DNA of 64,000 nucleotides from Hofstenia miamia (Eukaryota > Xenacoelomorpha > Acoela > Hofsteniidae). The stretch lies in assembly GCA_900660155.1 (NCBI GenBank), contig CABFPE010000077.1:1499041-1563040 (forward strand), in the 5' to 3' direction. A model generated the notes under the pieces. The model ran no database searches, had not been told where the DNA came from, and was given only the letters and a program-made list of their open reading frames with translations. Below are positions 13,661-25,058 of this stretch, in pieces (the first letter of the stretch is position 1; each line of letters opens with the position of its first letter). The translations under genes and the position numbers were made by a program.

Positions 13661-15930
13661 CCCCCCCCCATGAGGAAGCAAGACGAAAGTTAATTTGTGC
13701 AACCTTAGTAAAAGTCGGAAAATTCGAAATTAGTGACAAATTTTTGAATTTCATTTGCAAAACGATCCAAGAGTTTGGCAATTATTTGCAAAATATTTAA
13801 CAAATATTTCAAATAACACTAAAGTTTCCCTAGAATTTAACAAACCTTGCAAGGATTTGGCAAATATTTTCAAGCTTTTCAATTTTTTTTCAATTAATCT
13901 TACACATTCATAAGAATGTATCAAACATATTCAAATATTACGCATTTCATATAATATCCACCAAACTTTGGTATTTGGTAAATTTTGAAAGCAGTTGAAA
14001 GAACTCTGCTGCCACAGTATTCATAAATGTGTGTACAGGTAATAAATAGAATTAATACTGTCTCAGTGCAGATGTTAATTAAGACATATTTTTGTTGAAG
14101 TATGTAGCCACAGGGAAGGGCTTGTCTCCACTTTTCTTGAAAAAAACTACAAGTCTTTACCTAACAAATGCAGGTCCTTTTGTCTTAGGACTTTGCAAAA
14201 ATAACTGAATAAGTCCACACCTATGAGAGTTAAACTAAAATCCTAGGAAAACCATAAATTCCTACATATGAGCTATTTTAATTCCCCAGATGCTTGTCGC
14301 TGTCCACATCCCTATTTTGTTGAAGTTAGTATAATTTGGATATTGTCCATTACTGTATCATACACAAACAAAGTGTTTGATGAAACTGGCCATTTGTATG
14401 AATTAAAAAAGCTGTAAACTGGATCAATTTAAAACTGTTTTGCATTAAATTTTCCGATTTTGTTGTGCAAAATAATTACTCATTTCATATAAGAACCTAG
14501 TAATATTAGGGATTCGTCATCTTGATTTTAGTCTTTTGTTTTATATGGTAGAAGTTTTGATAATAAGCCTTTTGTAATCACCTAAGATCATTCAATTTTC
14601 AAATTACCAATTTGCTAAGAATCATAAGTTTAAACATTATTGTTATCATATCATATAGAGATATGTATGAGGATTCAAAATTTAATCAAATCTAGAATGA
14701 ACAATATTTTGGAAAAATCTGGTTTAAGAGCTTCAAACAATTTTCTCTAAACATTTTGGAAATTTGGGAATCCACGGCTTTGATGGACACGTGTTTAGTG
14801 AAAATGTGTGATAAAATTTAATCCTACTTTTAAACAATAGAGGTGTAATGAACATCGCACAACAACTAGCCTTAACTGTTTTGTTTTCTGTAAATAAATC
14901 ACTCAAGATGCGCTTAGGGGCGAAGTGCGCAGTCAGAAGTCCTCGCGACTGGACCGGTTCGCCACTAGTCTGAAATTAAGGATGAAATTTGGAGACGATA
15001 CTCTATCTTGTAGTGTATTCGGGATTTAGATATTACTATTTAGTGTGTTATAAGCGACTAAAAAATTTTCAATGAAACTCTTACAAATTGTAAAAAATAC
15101 CTGGGTTGTTTAGGGTTAACATTATAAATAATTTTTTTCACAAGTACAACTATATATATATATATATAGTTGAATATAAAGGCAGGGGTTGCTTTTCACG
15201 ATTTTTCAAATCTGCTTTCAAGTTTGAGTAATGAGTTTATTCCCTAGAACGTAATTATGCTTACCCAGATCTTATTGTTTATTGTTAATCAGAGTCAAAT
15301 TGTTTTTAAATGTTTTTTTCTATAAAAAAGTATGTTTGCATATAATTACGCTTTCCTTCGTTTTGCAACCCATTTAATGTTATTATTTATTCTTATTTAA
15401 GCGCGTCAGACCATCTAGTGACATTTTTCTTTTCATCGATTTTGTATTTTTACTAAATTTATTTCACGCTGTTTACAATGACTCTTATAGCCTTTAAAAT
15501 GATTTTATTCTGTAATTTATTACCACTAATTTTCTTTTATGATGCAGAACGAGGTGTCAAGCACAAATGATGTTATTGATTTCGTTTACGATGCGACAAA
15601 TTCAATTCCCAATTTAAAATGGGCTCTAGGCTGTCAGAACTAATTCCGCTAAGGTTTCCACTTGTCAGATCTGCACTTGAGTTCTGGCCTAATATATTCA
15701 AAGGCGACAATTGATTATCCAACAATAGCTTTTCTCTTGCCCAATCCCGCTGATTGAAAGTATACATTTCAAATCAAATCTAATTGCGTCCTTCCCCACT
15801 TTAATGTTTGCTATAAAAATACATCTGCGCGTTCCCGCAATTTTAATCACACAGCAGTGAATTTTCTTTAAAGCAATTTTGTTTCCTATTTCAAAGTTGA
15901 TTGAAGATTCTCTACATTAATCCACCAGTC
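13661..15930. other. AT-rich tract without recognised gene
   Basis: There is a patch of repeated CAAATATTT-like words at about 13780-13870 and a 19-base (TA)n run at 15151-15169. A GC-richer patch at 14905-14960 contains GGTTCGCC, but it does not fold into a tRNA for me. Nothing else stands out. Confidence 0.45.
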
Positions 15931-16312
15931 CAGTGGTGGCGGAAAAGGGTGGGGGCAATTGCCCCTTTAAAATCAAGCTTTAAAAACTCCCAACATTTTA
16001 TAATGTAAACATTAAAAGTCCTCTTAGTTAATATGCCGGGGAACAAATGTTTTTTGGATTTGTGAATGAAAGTTTGAATATCCAAATTATAATTTAAATT
16101 GCAAAAGATTTATGACAACTAAAAGAGGTGGAAACTTAATATCCGAATGTGTTTCTAAATGTTATAGAAAAGTGACTCACAAATAGAACCGGTTACCGGT
16201 AGCCGGTATTAGTTTTTGCCGGCCAACTATCAGTCTCGCCCTTGAAATATTCGGCCGCATCCAACTTTAAGGTAATTTGCTTCCCCTAACCAAAATTCTT
16301 ACCTCCCCACTG
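15931..16312. mobile_element. Candidate non-autonomous hAT element (382 bp)
   Basis: The left end starts CAGTGGTGGCGGAAAAGGGT. The right end, read on the minus strand, starts CAGTGGGGAGGTAAGAATTT, and G-rich blocks followed by GCAA occur at similar depth in both. The flanking 8-mers are CACCAGTC (15923-15930) and TGCCAGTA (16313-16320), which agree at 5 of 8 positions. The interior carries a CCGGTTACCGGTAGCCGG patch near 16190. There is no coding capacity. The weak TSD makes this a moderate call. Confidence 0.4.
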
Positions 16313-17207
16313 TGCCAGTATATTTTGTTCTTATTTATATGTAAAATTAATATATAATGTGCGGGTAGTGCTATTTTAAAGTCCCTCCAATACTTTCTTA
16401 CACGTACCCACTCGTACCCGACATTTTTTAATCGTACACACCCGTAACGAGAATGAAGTCTTCTTTGCTGCTATTAAACAATGTAAAAATTGTCTATAAA
16501 TTCTTCACCTTCATTATATATTAATTTTTTCTTTATTTTTTTATAATTAATGTTTTTGAAAAAAAAATTATAGTATCCGAATCCATAATGTAGAATGAAA
16601 AGTTATTAGTCCCCGCACGCACTCGATAATAATCCTAATATTTCAATAGGTACAAAGACATCCCAAAATCCTATTATGGAATGTACTTTCGGAAAAAGCG
16701 AATTAATTTCGACGATAGTACACTATTGTAATGCATGGAATTTTGGTATCCTGAATTTTTTCTAAATGATTTGCCGTTTGAACGTCTGGGCTTGGGCCGA
16801 ATTTTCGACATAGCATATTGGGCCGGGTCGGGGTTGGTCCTAATGTTTGTATTGTTATTTGAAATAGAAGAAAAAATTCACTTGAAAACTTAAGCTTTGC
16901 AAATGACAAAAAGTATTGTCTTTAAATTTAATCAGCCCTGGATTGTTGGCTAGTGCAATACTTCTAACATCTAAATTGTGTCTGCTACAAGCAAAAAGAG
17001 TTTCTGAACTACCTCTTACTTTGTGCTGATGTAAGTTGATATAAGTTGGCAGAGAATTTTAGTGATTGGATATATAAGAAATGATATGTTCTCTAAATGA
17101 TAAAAAGTACGATTGCAATTCTGTTAATAATTTGTTGTTCCAATACTTATATTACTTAACTAGTGGTGGCGCTAGGAAGAACTTCTGAAACGTGACATAT
17201 ATGATAC

Positions 17208-17606
17208 CTTGGTCGTAGGGCATATTACTCTGCAGGGGGTTGCAATATTTTAAAGGTGGCCACTTAAAAAATAGTATTATTATAATGCCTCTAAATACAT
17301 ATATTTTTCCACCTTCTGGTATTCAGGCCACCTGAGTATGCCTAGCATTTACACTGTACGCCATAATTTTTGAGACTTTGAAAATTTTTGAGATGAAGGC
17401 ATTTAACAAAGAAATCAACAAAAAATTAAAAAAATTTCTAAGCAATTTAAGTTTAATCTATGCACAAGTTTAAAACAATTTCGAAAATTTTTGTTTTCAT
17501 TGGTAACATTTGCAAAAATGCACATTCAAGGCAATCATTTACGGGAGGGGCCCACATCTACTCCAGGAAGAGTTGCACTCCCTAGTCCCAAAGGCTTACG
17601 GCCTTG
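17208..17606. mobile_element. Candidate non-autonomous hAT element (399 bp)
   Basis: The left end reads CTTGGTCGTAGGGC and the minus-strand right end reads CAAGGCCGTAAGCC. The similarity continues inward through an AGGG-GT-GCAA block and a GTGGCC/GTGGGCC block. The flanking octamers TATGATAC (17200-17207) and TATGGCAC (17607-17614) agree at 6 of 8 positions. No transposase frame lies inside. The outer TIR bases are diverged, which suggests an old insertion. Confidence 0.6.
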
Positions 17607-17768
17607 TATGGCACGTTTTTTGTCTTAGTTAACAATGCAATTTGAATTTTAACAGAATTGAATTTCCATTGTTGCTGTATTGGGCTGGGCTTGTGCTTAA
17701 AAAGTCGGACCAATTCCAACTCTGAATATTAGTATCAGTTTAAGTAAAAGTCTGTAGGTGCTTCGCTA

Positions 17769-18153
17769 GTGTTGCTAATGAATTCAAATCTTCACACTTT
17801 TCCAAACATTTTATAATGAAGATTCTTTTCCATATCGGCAGTGGAAATTCTAGTGTTTGATCTAGTGTTTTTTTCCAAATTTATATAGGAAAGTTTGGAA
17901 AATAATTTTGGGTTTCGTCCATTCATACTTCTATTACCGATTTCCTATCGAAAAAGTAGCAAAACTTCTATTTTGTTTACATGTATGAAACAAAAAATTA
18001 ATGTTGATGTGCTTTTCATAATTCAATGTTTGCGTCTATATGTGTTTTTAGCACAATTTTCTTTCTTTGAGCTTGTTCTGTTTAAAAGAAAAACATTGTT
18101 TTAAACGTTTAAAATGTTTTTTTGTAAAAAAATAAACTTTTTTGCCAACCCTG
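17769..18153. mobile_element. Possible hAT element related to the one at 43811
   Basis: The right end is clear: the minus strand from 18153 reads CAGGGTTGGCAAAAAAGT, matching the CAGGGTTGGCAAA start of the element at 43811-44185, with TTTAAAAC-type palindromic words inside both. The left end is uncertain. TAGTGTTGCTAATG at about 17769 is a plausible eroded partner, and the resulting length (about 385 bp) fits. No matching 8-bp duplication was found, so the left border is a guess. Confidence 0.35.
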
Positions 18154-19754
18154 CTTGCGACTCATTCTTGAGAAATGAAAATATACTGCAATACAGTGTA
18201 AAACGTTTTGAAATGGTATAAATGTATTACAACATTTGCGGAATGCAACTGAAGACTTGAAAGCAAAATGATTTTACAATAATGTATTTGCAGTATCGTT
18301 GTCTTTCACAGACTGAACATTTTCTTTGGTATGTTCATCAGATGGTCTTCTTGTTCGTGGTTTTCTTGACAAATTCTCCGTTTCTTCGAATTCATTCTTG
18401 CAATGCTGAACCGTTGTTCTCGGTGTGGCTCATGTCCAAAATTCTCCTTAAAAATTTGACACGCAGCATTCATAAGCGTTTGCATGACTAGTGCTGAAAA
18501 TTTTATCTTAAATAGAAAATTCAACGTCTCCACTTCCTTCAGCCATTGTGCTGGCAGTTAGTGTAAGCAATCAAAGGAAGATAATTCCTGTATTAGAAAA
18601 AAGGTAGAGACGACGACTTATGAATCGCACGGTATATTTATATTATATAATTTTCTCGATTTGGCTAAAAGGGTTAAAATTTGTTAGATTAAAACATATG
18701 CGTTTAGAAATAACGAATTGCAGTGATTAGAACGTTGTTTATTGAAAGTAAATTCTGGTTAGACTTGTCCGCGGTATGAACTCCAATGAACTTGTTTGAG
18801 TTGATAACACATTCATATGGTATATTTACATTTTCGTTTTAAATCGTACATGTATTCAATTATTCATATTACATGCTAATGTTTGCTGATTTTGTAAATT
18901 GCTTATCATTTGCGTTTAGTTCCCCATCTATTCAAAACTTTTAACCAAGGAAAAGAGAAGACATGAATATTTGCTGCCCCTTTTATTCTTAGGCTACTCA
19001 AGATATGTTTAAATGTTTGATTGTTTCTTCAAAAAAATGTAAGGACTCATAACTGCGGTGCAACAACCTCTGATTTTGCGTAAGTAGTTGTTGCTTCTAC
19101 GGACTTTATATCTACTGATTATCTAGGGAAAATTTGAAAGTTGTTTTAAGGAATCGTGATTTTTTAGCTCAAACATCTTAATAATTCCACGTGTTTTAAT
19201 AGGCGTGAAAAAATATTTCTGAAATGTGGAAGAAACGTTTTATGTCAATGTGGATGCACTAGGCCATTAAGGTTAACTTGGCCTTCTATTTGGAAAAGTG
19301 AATAACGTAAGCTATAATATTTTAAACAATTCATATATTATAGGGACCAAAATGTTACAAATTAGTGCCATTGGAGTTGTTGGTCTCACAGCATAACTTC
19401 AATTTAGTTGAATTGGGCAAAAACGATGATTCATGTTCTGAAATTCGTGGTCACAGTATCTTGACTTATATTCCAGTCCTATTGAAATGTTTAGTCACAG
19501 ATTAGAGTAGATAAGTTAATCCCATGGAACTGAATTTTATGCATGTTGAGGACTATGTGGGTGCTTCCATATCTTGTTAATCGTTTAGAAAATTGAGGTT
19601 TTCTCCATTCAACCTCATTTTCACGTAAATCACTAACAAATAATTAATGATTTTCCCAACTAAATCCTATAATGGTTTCCCATTCAAATTTAATAAAATC
19701 AGTGATGCTGCAATATTGTTGCGAAACTATCATTACTTAGCAAAATTTAAATAA

Positions 19755-19934
19755 TGTTGTCGATGCGTCTTTCAGGTATTTTATCAAAAGTATATTGATG
19801 AATATGTCAAAAAAGAAAACCAAAATGTATGCACACTCGACCACCTTTTGCGACTATATCCCCTCAACCCAGTGGAAATAATATTTTACAACTTAATAAT
19901 GACGTACAACACGCTAAAATCAAATTACCCTTAA
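19755..19934 (+). pseudogene. Fragment of a Tc1/mariner-superfamily transposase C-terminus
   Basis: A 59-codon open stretch contains YIDEYVKKENQNVCTLDHLL followed by RLYPLNPVEIIF. This fits the end of many IS630/Tc1/mariner/pogo catalytic domains, where a strand is followed by LPPYSPxLNPIE, with the final acidic catalytic residue in the NPxE motif. That glutamate is kept here (NPVE), while the usual LPPYSP lead-in is eroded. Upstream and downstream I find neither the two earlier catalytic aspartates nor paired terminal repeats, so only a remnant is left. Which subfamily it belongs to cannot be settled from this length. Confidence 0.5.
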
Positions 19935-21052
19935 GCTGAAAGTAGTGAGTGATGTTGTTCTCAGAATTGTCTTTTTACTTAAATCATATTTAATACAGGA
20001 ATTGATTGTTTCTATAAATATACTGTTTCATTTTGAAGAGTGCGAAAAGCTAAAGCTGATTTATTGATTTTTAATCAATCAATTTATTTTCAGACAGCTA
20101 GGAAATTGCGGATTTCTGCTTCCACTTTGTTATTGTCAGATATTCGTTTTAAAAATTCCCATGTTAAGCAACTCATTAGTAGGATTATTCCGCCAGTTGT
20201 GGAATACCGTGAGTTGGCATTGCCTCAATCTACATCTTTTCCAGCACAGTATATTAATGTTAGATTTCCAATCACAATTTTTTATGAAAATTAATAATGT
20301 ATATTTTTAATTTTGCTATGGTCAATATTTGCACATCCATGGCAATTAATTTGAACTTCTGGTACTTGGGGACCTGCCTTTTCTAATTAATGCCTTTAGT
20401 TCATATAATTTAATAATGAATTTCTGGGGAAATAATGCTATCAGGCGAAAATTTGTTGCCGTCTCTAAATTCACGTGTGTGCCTTTGGACATGATAATTG
20501 CTAAAATATTGATCACATGTCAATTTTTTGTTTTGATTCGCTAATTTAAAAATAGTGATGTGTGGATGAAAAAAATCACATGAAGAAAAATAGTTTTTTT
20601 CAAAAACTCTAGAATCCTAACTTATTGTGTGATTTATTTTTGGCTTGCTTCCCTGCTGAATTTCAAATACTTCTTTTGTTGAATTGATGAGATTATGATA
20701 CCAACTGCTGTCTGAAATACCAGTGAATCTATTATAACAAATTTGTCTTTGTTCCCATTCATTACTTTGATGTTATTCATACATTTCATTTCATTGTTCG
20801 CAAAGATTCCAAATTGCCTTCTTGCAATTATTATTCTGATATTGTTGTCTGTAGTTTTATTTTTAGACCAATTCAATAAATTAATTTTTTACCTCTTACT
20901 TATAATCAACTTCTTGTTGATGTTAAATATAGTTTTTCTTTTACTTTAAATTGGCTGTAGGAATTGTTTTATTTCTTTAAGTAGTCATTTCTTTTCTTAC
21001 TTCGTTATATGAGTTAATCCGAAATGTATCGAATTAAATAACTTATTCTTCT

Positions 21053-21055
<3 letters not shown>

Positions 21056-21093
<38 letters not shown>

Positions 21094-21104
21094 TTATTTA
21101 TATA

Positions 21105-21146
<42 letters not shown>
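21056..21146. repeat. Compound (TA)n microsatellite
   Basis: About 90 bases of TA repeats are interrupted by TATTTATTTATA units. Confidence 0.95.
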
Positions 21147-21150
<4 letters not shown>

Positions 21151-21549
21151 TTTAGTGCCATATTAAAAGTTGTTGCTGTTACTTAATGCCAGTCACTATT
21201 TGGTATGAAGAACGCAGTCTTGATGATTTTTAGGAACTTTTATTGCAAATAATAGATGTACAAAAAGATTGAATAATAATAATATTTTTTGTATGTTATT
21301 TAAAAATGGCACTAACTGGGACTTTTAGTTAAGTGCCATATATATATGCATCACAAATTTATTTAGCGTCCGATATGCAGGGCATTTCAATGAAACTGTT
21401 ATGTTATGTTATAAATCTTAATCACTTTTAGATAAATGGTGAGAAACAAATTCTTTTAAAATTAAAAATATAGTAATGAGGATTTTATATATAAATAATC
21501 AGTAACAATTGCTTGGTGAGGTTATTACAAAATATATAATTCGCGTATA

Positions 21550-22360
21550 TTTTGAAAATGGCAACCCAAATTGAAGAAGTTTGTTGAAAAGTTTATCAAC
21601 GTGAAGAGAAGAAGTGGTAGTGGAAAGTCTTTCATTTTCCCTTGCGATGACAACAACAGTTTCATGCATTACTATTGAGCAAGAGTTGCAAGTGAAACTG
21701 GTTGTTTAAACTTTACAACCTTTTAACTGTTCGAAGGTGACTATGCAGATAGAAGAGATTCTTACGTCGAATCATTGATGAATTCAAATTCTTCAAAGTG
21801 CTTTGGACAAAGGATTCCATTTCACAACATGAGGAGTTCATGCTTTGCGTTGAAGTAGTCGGTCTACATCGCCTGATAATTTGTCTCCGGACTCCCGATT
21901 GCAGGCACAAAAAATTCCTGTTTGGTGTTGTTTCAAGGAAGTCTTCGTCGTGGAGCATTTAGTTTTGAATGATAGTTTGACTGGTCAAAGTGAAAGACTA
22001 TCTTAATATAATAATTATGTGATCGTGTCATAAGCTGTCAATTTGAATTTTGTTGCTTCCTAGACAACCGGATACAAATGAAAAGTTTGGGAAGTTCGTT
22101 CAATTGCAAATAAAACAAAGTCTGAAGAGACACCTCATCTCGAAATGCGTGAGCTCTGAAACGAATTTTAGGCAATTCCCATAGTAGCATGCTTTTAAAT
22201 AGTAGAAATTGACTGAGTAAAACGACATAAATAGTGAGAATCCTTTGTCAGTCCACTTCAGTCAAGAAATCTCACTAGCTATTGGTGAGCGTGTGAAGTG
22301 ATAGTAAGCAGTACGGGGGTAAAACAGACATAAGAAGCGATAAAAATCATGCGTGCAGAA
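21550..22360. other. GC-richer patch with a promoter-like motif set
   Basis: Base composition here is less AT-rich than on either side. A minus-strand open frame (21713-21958, 81 codons) has balanced amino-acid composition but no motif I know. On the plus strand, CATAAATAG (22226-22234) lies 23 and 33 bases before the A of two TCAGTC words (A at 22250 and 22260). This resembles a TATA box plus initiator. ATTG followed by GTGAGC (22281-22290) then looks like a splice donor. The patch could be a host promoter with a short first exon or the regulatory part of an unrecognised old repeat. I cannot choose between these. Confidence 0.25.
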
Positions 22361-23779
22361 GTTTAATCAGATAGTGATTGAAAGAAAGGATCATTAGATT
22401 AATATGTCGGCACAAATAGGCAACATTAATATATTTTTTGATGTTTATTTATGTTAAAAAAATATATATAAATAATAATATTCAAAACTAAGATTGATGA
22501 CCGACATTCATAAGGTTTTAATTGAGAAAGTTTGTCGAATATTAAAAAATTGAAAAATATAAAGAATATAATTTGCAATTTTCGATATTTGAATTGAGAA
22601 CGGTATAGATAATATGCAATTCTCAGTGTTGTCCCAACAGACAATTATTAAATCATTGAAAAGCACTTGACCGATAAATTTTGTTGATTGTAATGTGTTT
22701 TGGCATTCATACGAAAGTAATTATCTTGTAATAACCTGGTTGAAATTATACTGTAGCGCCATAAGAAAATGTTTTAGATAAAATTTAACGCATGATTGGC
22801 AATGAAGCCTTCACTAAATACATTTTGAGTGCAATATATTACTCGTTTACAATATTTTGCAAATGTTATAGCCCTTGAAAAATTTAAGTAACGATTTTCT
22901 AAATATAGATGCAAAAACAGTTAATTTAAGCAGTTTATAAAGGCGCGTTATTTCTAGGAGTACGTTTGTAACAGTAATTTTTTTAATAATTTGTGAAAGC
23001 ATTTGTGTATATAATCATTTAATATTGCCTTACTTTCAATTACATCGGTCCACGACAGTATCCATGAATCTCTTTATAAAACAAAGAGCCGTACAATATA
23101 TTTATGCAAAGGGCAATTTTGTTGATACAACCATGCCAATACGCAGATTTTATAATTGTACTCTTTTCAAACCACTTATTGTGCTACTTCCAATCCTCAT
23201 ATATAGTTCATATTTGCACCTGCAACATGGAGGATCATTTTTGAAGAACGCAGAATACCATTCGATACAACAATTGTTAATATCCTTTCTGTGGAAGGTG
23301 CTTACCTTCTGACATTAACTTACCTTAGAAAATTGGGACACGCTGTGATGTAATTCCGCTTCATGTGCTAAAAATAAATCAAATACAGTTGGGCAATGTC
23401 CCTTCTTAATATTTCAAACATTGATATTTTCAATTAAAAAATAAGATGTTTTTAAACTTCTATATTGAAAATTTTTAAGTTTCTGAAGTCCTTTACCACA
23501 TTGTTTATCATTCAACCGAGGGTACCACATGATCTAATTCACGTCTTGCAAGTGTCTGCAATTATTCCCTAGTATGGATCTTCTTATTACCGCCATAGAT
23601 AATTTCAATTTTTTGGGTTTCTTTGCTCAGGATTCTCTCCAATAATCTTTTCAGTATTCCTGCATCGCTGGGGTGTAATTTTAATTTGTTGCATAAAAAG
23701 TATTTGTAAGTCTCAGCATTACTATTGTCATATATACAGAAGATGGAGCAAACTTCTGCAAATGAAAACCTTCTTTATA

Positions 23780-24330
23780 CAGGATGGGGCGATAAAATAT
23801 TGCCATTTCTAATCGTCCATTAACTTGTGTTTTTTGTCATTATTTTTATGGATCTGTCACATGGCAATAACATTTTTATTTGAGTCGAAATAGCACCTAA
23901 TTTTGTTTCTATTCTTAGTACGATCAATAGTTAATAACGTGTTCAATCTATGTGCATCTCCTCTGAATCACAGTAACTAGAGGAACAGTTTCTGGTAGTA
24001 AATTTTCTACATATCGCTCCGTGTTGATTGTCACTGGATGTCTGCACTCACCTTCCAATTAATATGACCTGATTATTGCACTCCTACTAATAGGCTATCA
24101 CACAGTAACCTTTTCGATATTTAGGGGACGAAAAACGTCTTTAAAATGTTGGTAATCGGCCTGGACTCTCATATTCTGATTATTAACATGTCCACTGAGA
24201 TTGAGTTATGTCTCATCCCTGAAAATGATCAACTCCTGCAAATTGGACTATTTTTAATGGGCTGACTGACGTCAACACAAAATGTTAGCTTGTAAAATAA
24301 TATTTTATAGTTCCTGAATGAAAATCTAAA
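23780..24330 (-). mobile_element. 3' end of a mariner-type DNA transposon with transposase remnant
   Basis: The terminus is TA followed by CAGGATGGGGCGATAAAA (from 23780, plus strand), the form of many mariner-like TIRs beside a TA target. Reading the minus strand from about 24260, there is LQELIIFRDET, then LNLSGHVNNQNMRV and PLNIEKVTV. These match the region around the first catalytic aspartate in insect mariner-like DDE proteins (FxDEAxFxLSGHVNxQNxRxW...KVTVW). Further on, VTINTERYVENLLPE matches the later VTVNSERYVxxL block in another frame. Several stops and frame changes break the gene, and the part with the second and third acidic residues is missing, presumably deleted. The other TIR was not found. 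Confidence 0.65.
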
Positions 24331-24402
24331 GCTTCATTCCTCTGAATTTAAATGAAAATTTTTTATTATTGTAGAAACAGAAAGAATTTTTTAATGGCAT
24401 TC

Positions 24403-24597
24403 TCACCATCCAATTTGATGGCTTTCTTGAGATAATGAGGAGATAGTGTTCCCGCCAGAATCTAATAATTTTACATTAAATTCATTCCTGAAATCAACTG
24501 CATCCTTTATTTGGATAGTTCCAACCCACACGTGTCTCCTTTCAAATTCATTTTTGAAATGAGATAATTTGAAACTGGAATATGGGCATGCAATCAT
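24403..24597 (-). CDS. Coding-like segment, possible exon, unidentified
   Basis: The segment encodes ...RRHVWVGTIQIKDAVDFRNE...SSLSQESHQIGW with a balanced, hydrophilic composition unlike the AT-driven frames around it. On the minus strand it ends GGATG followed by GTGAGA, a strong splice-donor match at about 24409-24404. A possible acceptor is CATATTCCAG near 24580. I do not recognise the family. It lies just upstream (in minus orientation) of the mariner remnant, so it could instead be part of an older transposon. Confidence 0.3.
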   Translation of the reverse strand: MIACPYSSFKLSHFKNEFERRHVWVGTIQIKDAVDFRNEFNVKLLDSGGNTISSLSQESHQIGW

Positions 24598-24641
24598 ACA
24601 TTATGTAGCCAACGAGTAACTAAATTTATAGGAATCGTTTT

Positions 24642-24914
24642 TTAAATCGATTGAGCAGATTCAAGGTGGTCCTTCGCACCACTTTTTAGCGCTTTCCCTT
24701 TTAGAGGACTTCCGGTTTCTACGTCTAGCGCTTTATCTTTGTTGAATCTTCTATGAAAAATTTCCGAATTGGTTTTTTTTTCTTGATAATTAATATCAAT
24801 GTAGTCTTCCTCTGCAAGAACATTCTGCGGGCAGAAACAACCAAATTGATCGAAATTAATATTCTGATTATTCTTTAAGTCCATTGATTCTTTTAAAATG
24901 TTGTAAAAATGCAT
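24642..24914 (-). CDS. Coding-like segment, possible exon, unidentified
   Basis: A 90-codon frame contains DLKNNQNINFDQFGCFCPQN and ends KSGAKDHLESAQSI before a stop. It is rich in charged residues and uses G/C-ending codons more than nearby random frames. A weak acceptor (CATTTTAAAAG) lies shortly after its first ATG. It has no signal peptide, membrane segment or known motif. It sits between two other coding-like minus-strand segments, which suggests parts of one eroded or spliced gene. Chance remains possible. Confidence 0.3.
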   Translation of the reverse strand: MHFYNILKESMDLKNNQNINFDQFGCFCPQNVLAEEDYIDINYQEKKTNSEIFHRRFNKDKALDVETGSPLKGKALKSGAKDHLESAQSI

Positions 24915-24960
24915 ATTTCAAGGTTTTTACATATTATTAACACAGGTTTTTGACATCTAT

Positions 24961-25058
24961 CTATAAACTCAAAGAATATTTAAGCTCATCATGTTCTTGT
25001 TCAGCTCCGATCGAACATTGCTGTGGATACACTAATTTGGTCAGCTCAAATTCACGTT
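24961..25058 (-). CDS. Possible terminal exon, unidentified
   Basis: On the minus strand a good acceptor (TTTTTATCATTCCTTGACAG) ends at 25059. The open frame that follows encodes REFELTKLVYPQQCSIGAEQ and then EHDELKYSLSL before a TAG at 24961-24963. Acceptor strength and hydrophilic composition support an exon. No family is recognised and no upstream exon was found. Confidence 0.3.

Noticed and set aside
14905-14960. tRNA- or SINE-like GC-rich patch with GGTTCGCC
   Set aside because: No cloverleaf or acceptor pairing could be made, and the A-box match is poor.
16780-16945. GGGCCGGGTCGGGG patch and a CAGCCCTG-type end at about 16930
   Set aside because: These look like repeat fragments, but the two ends could not be paired and no TSD was found.
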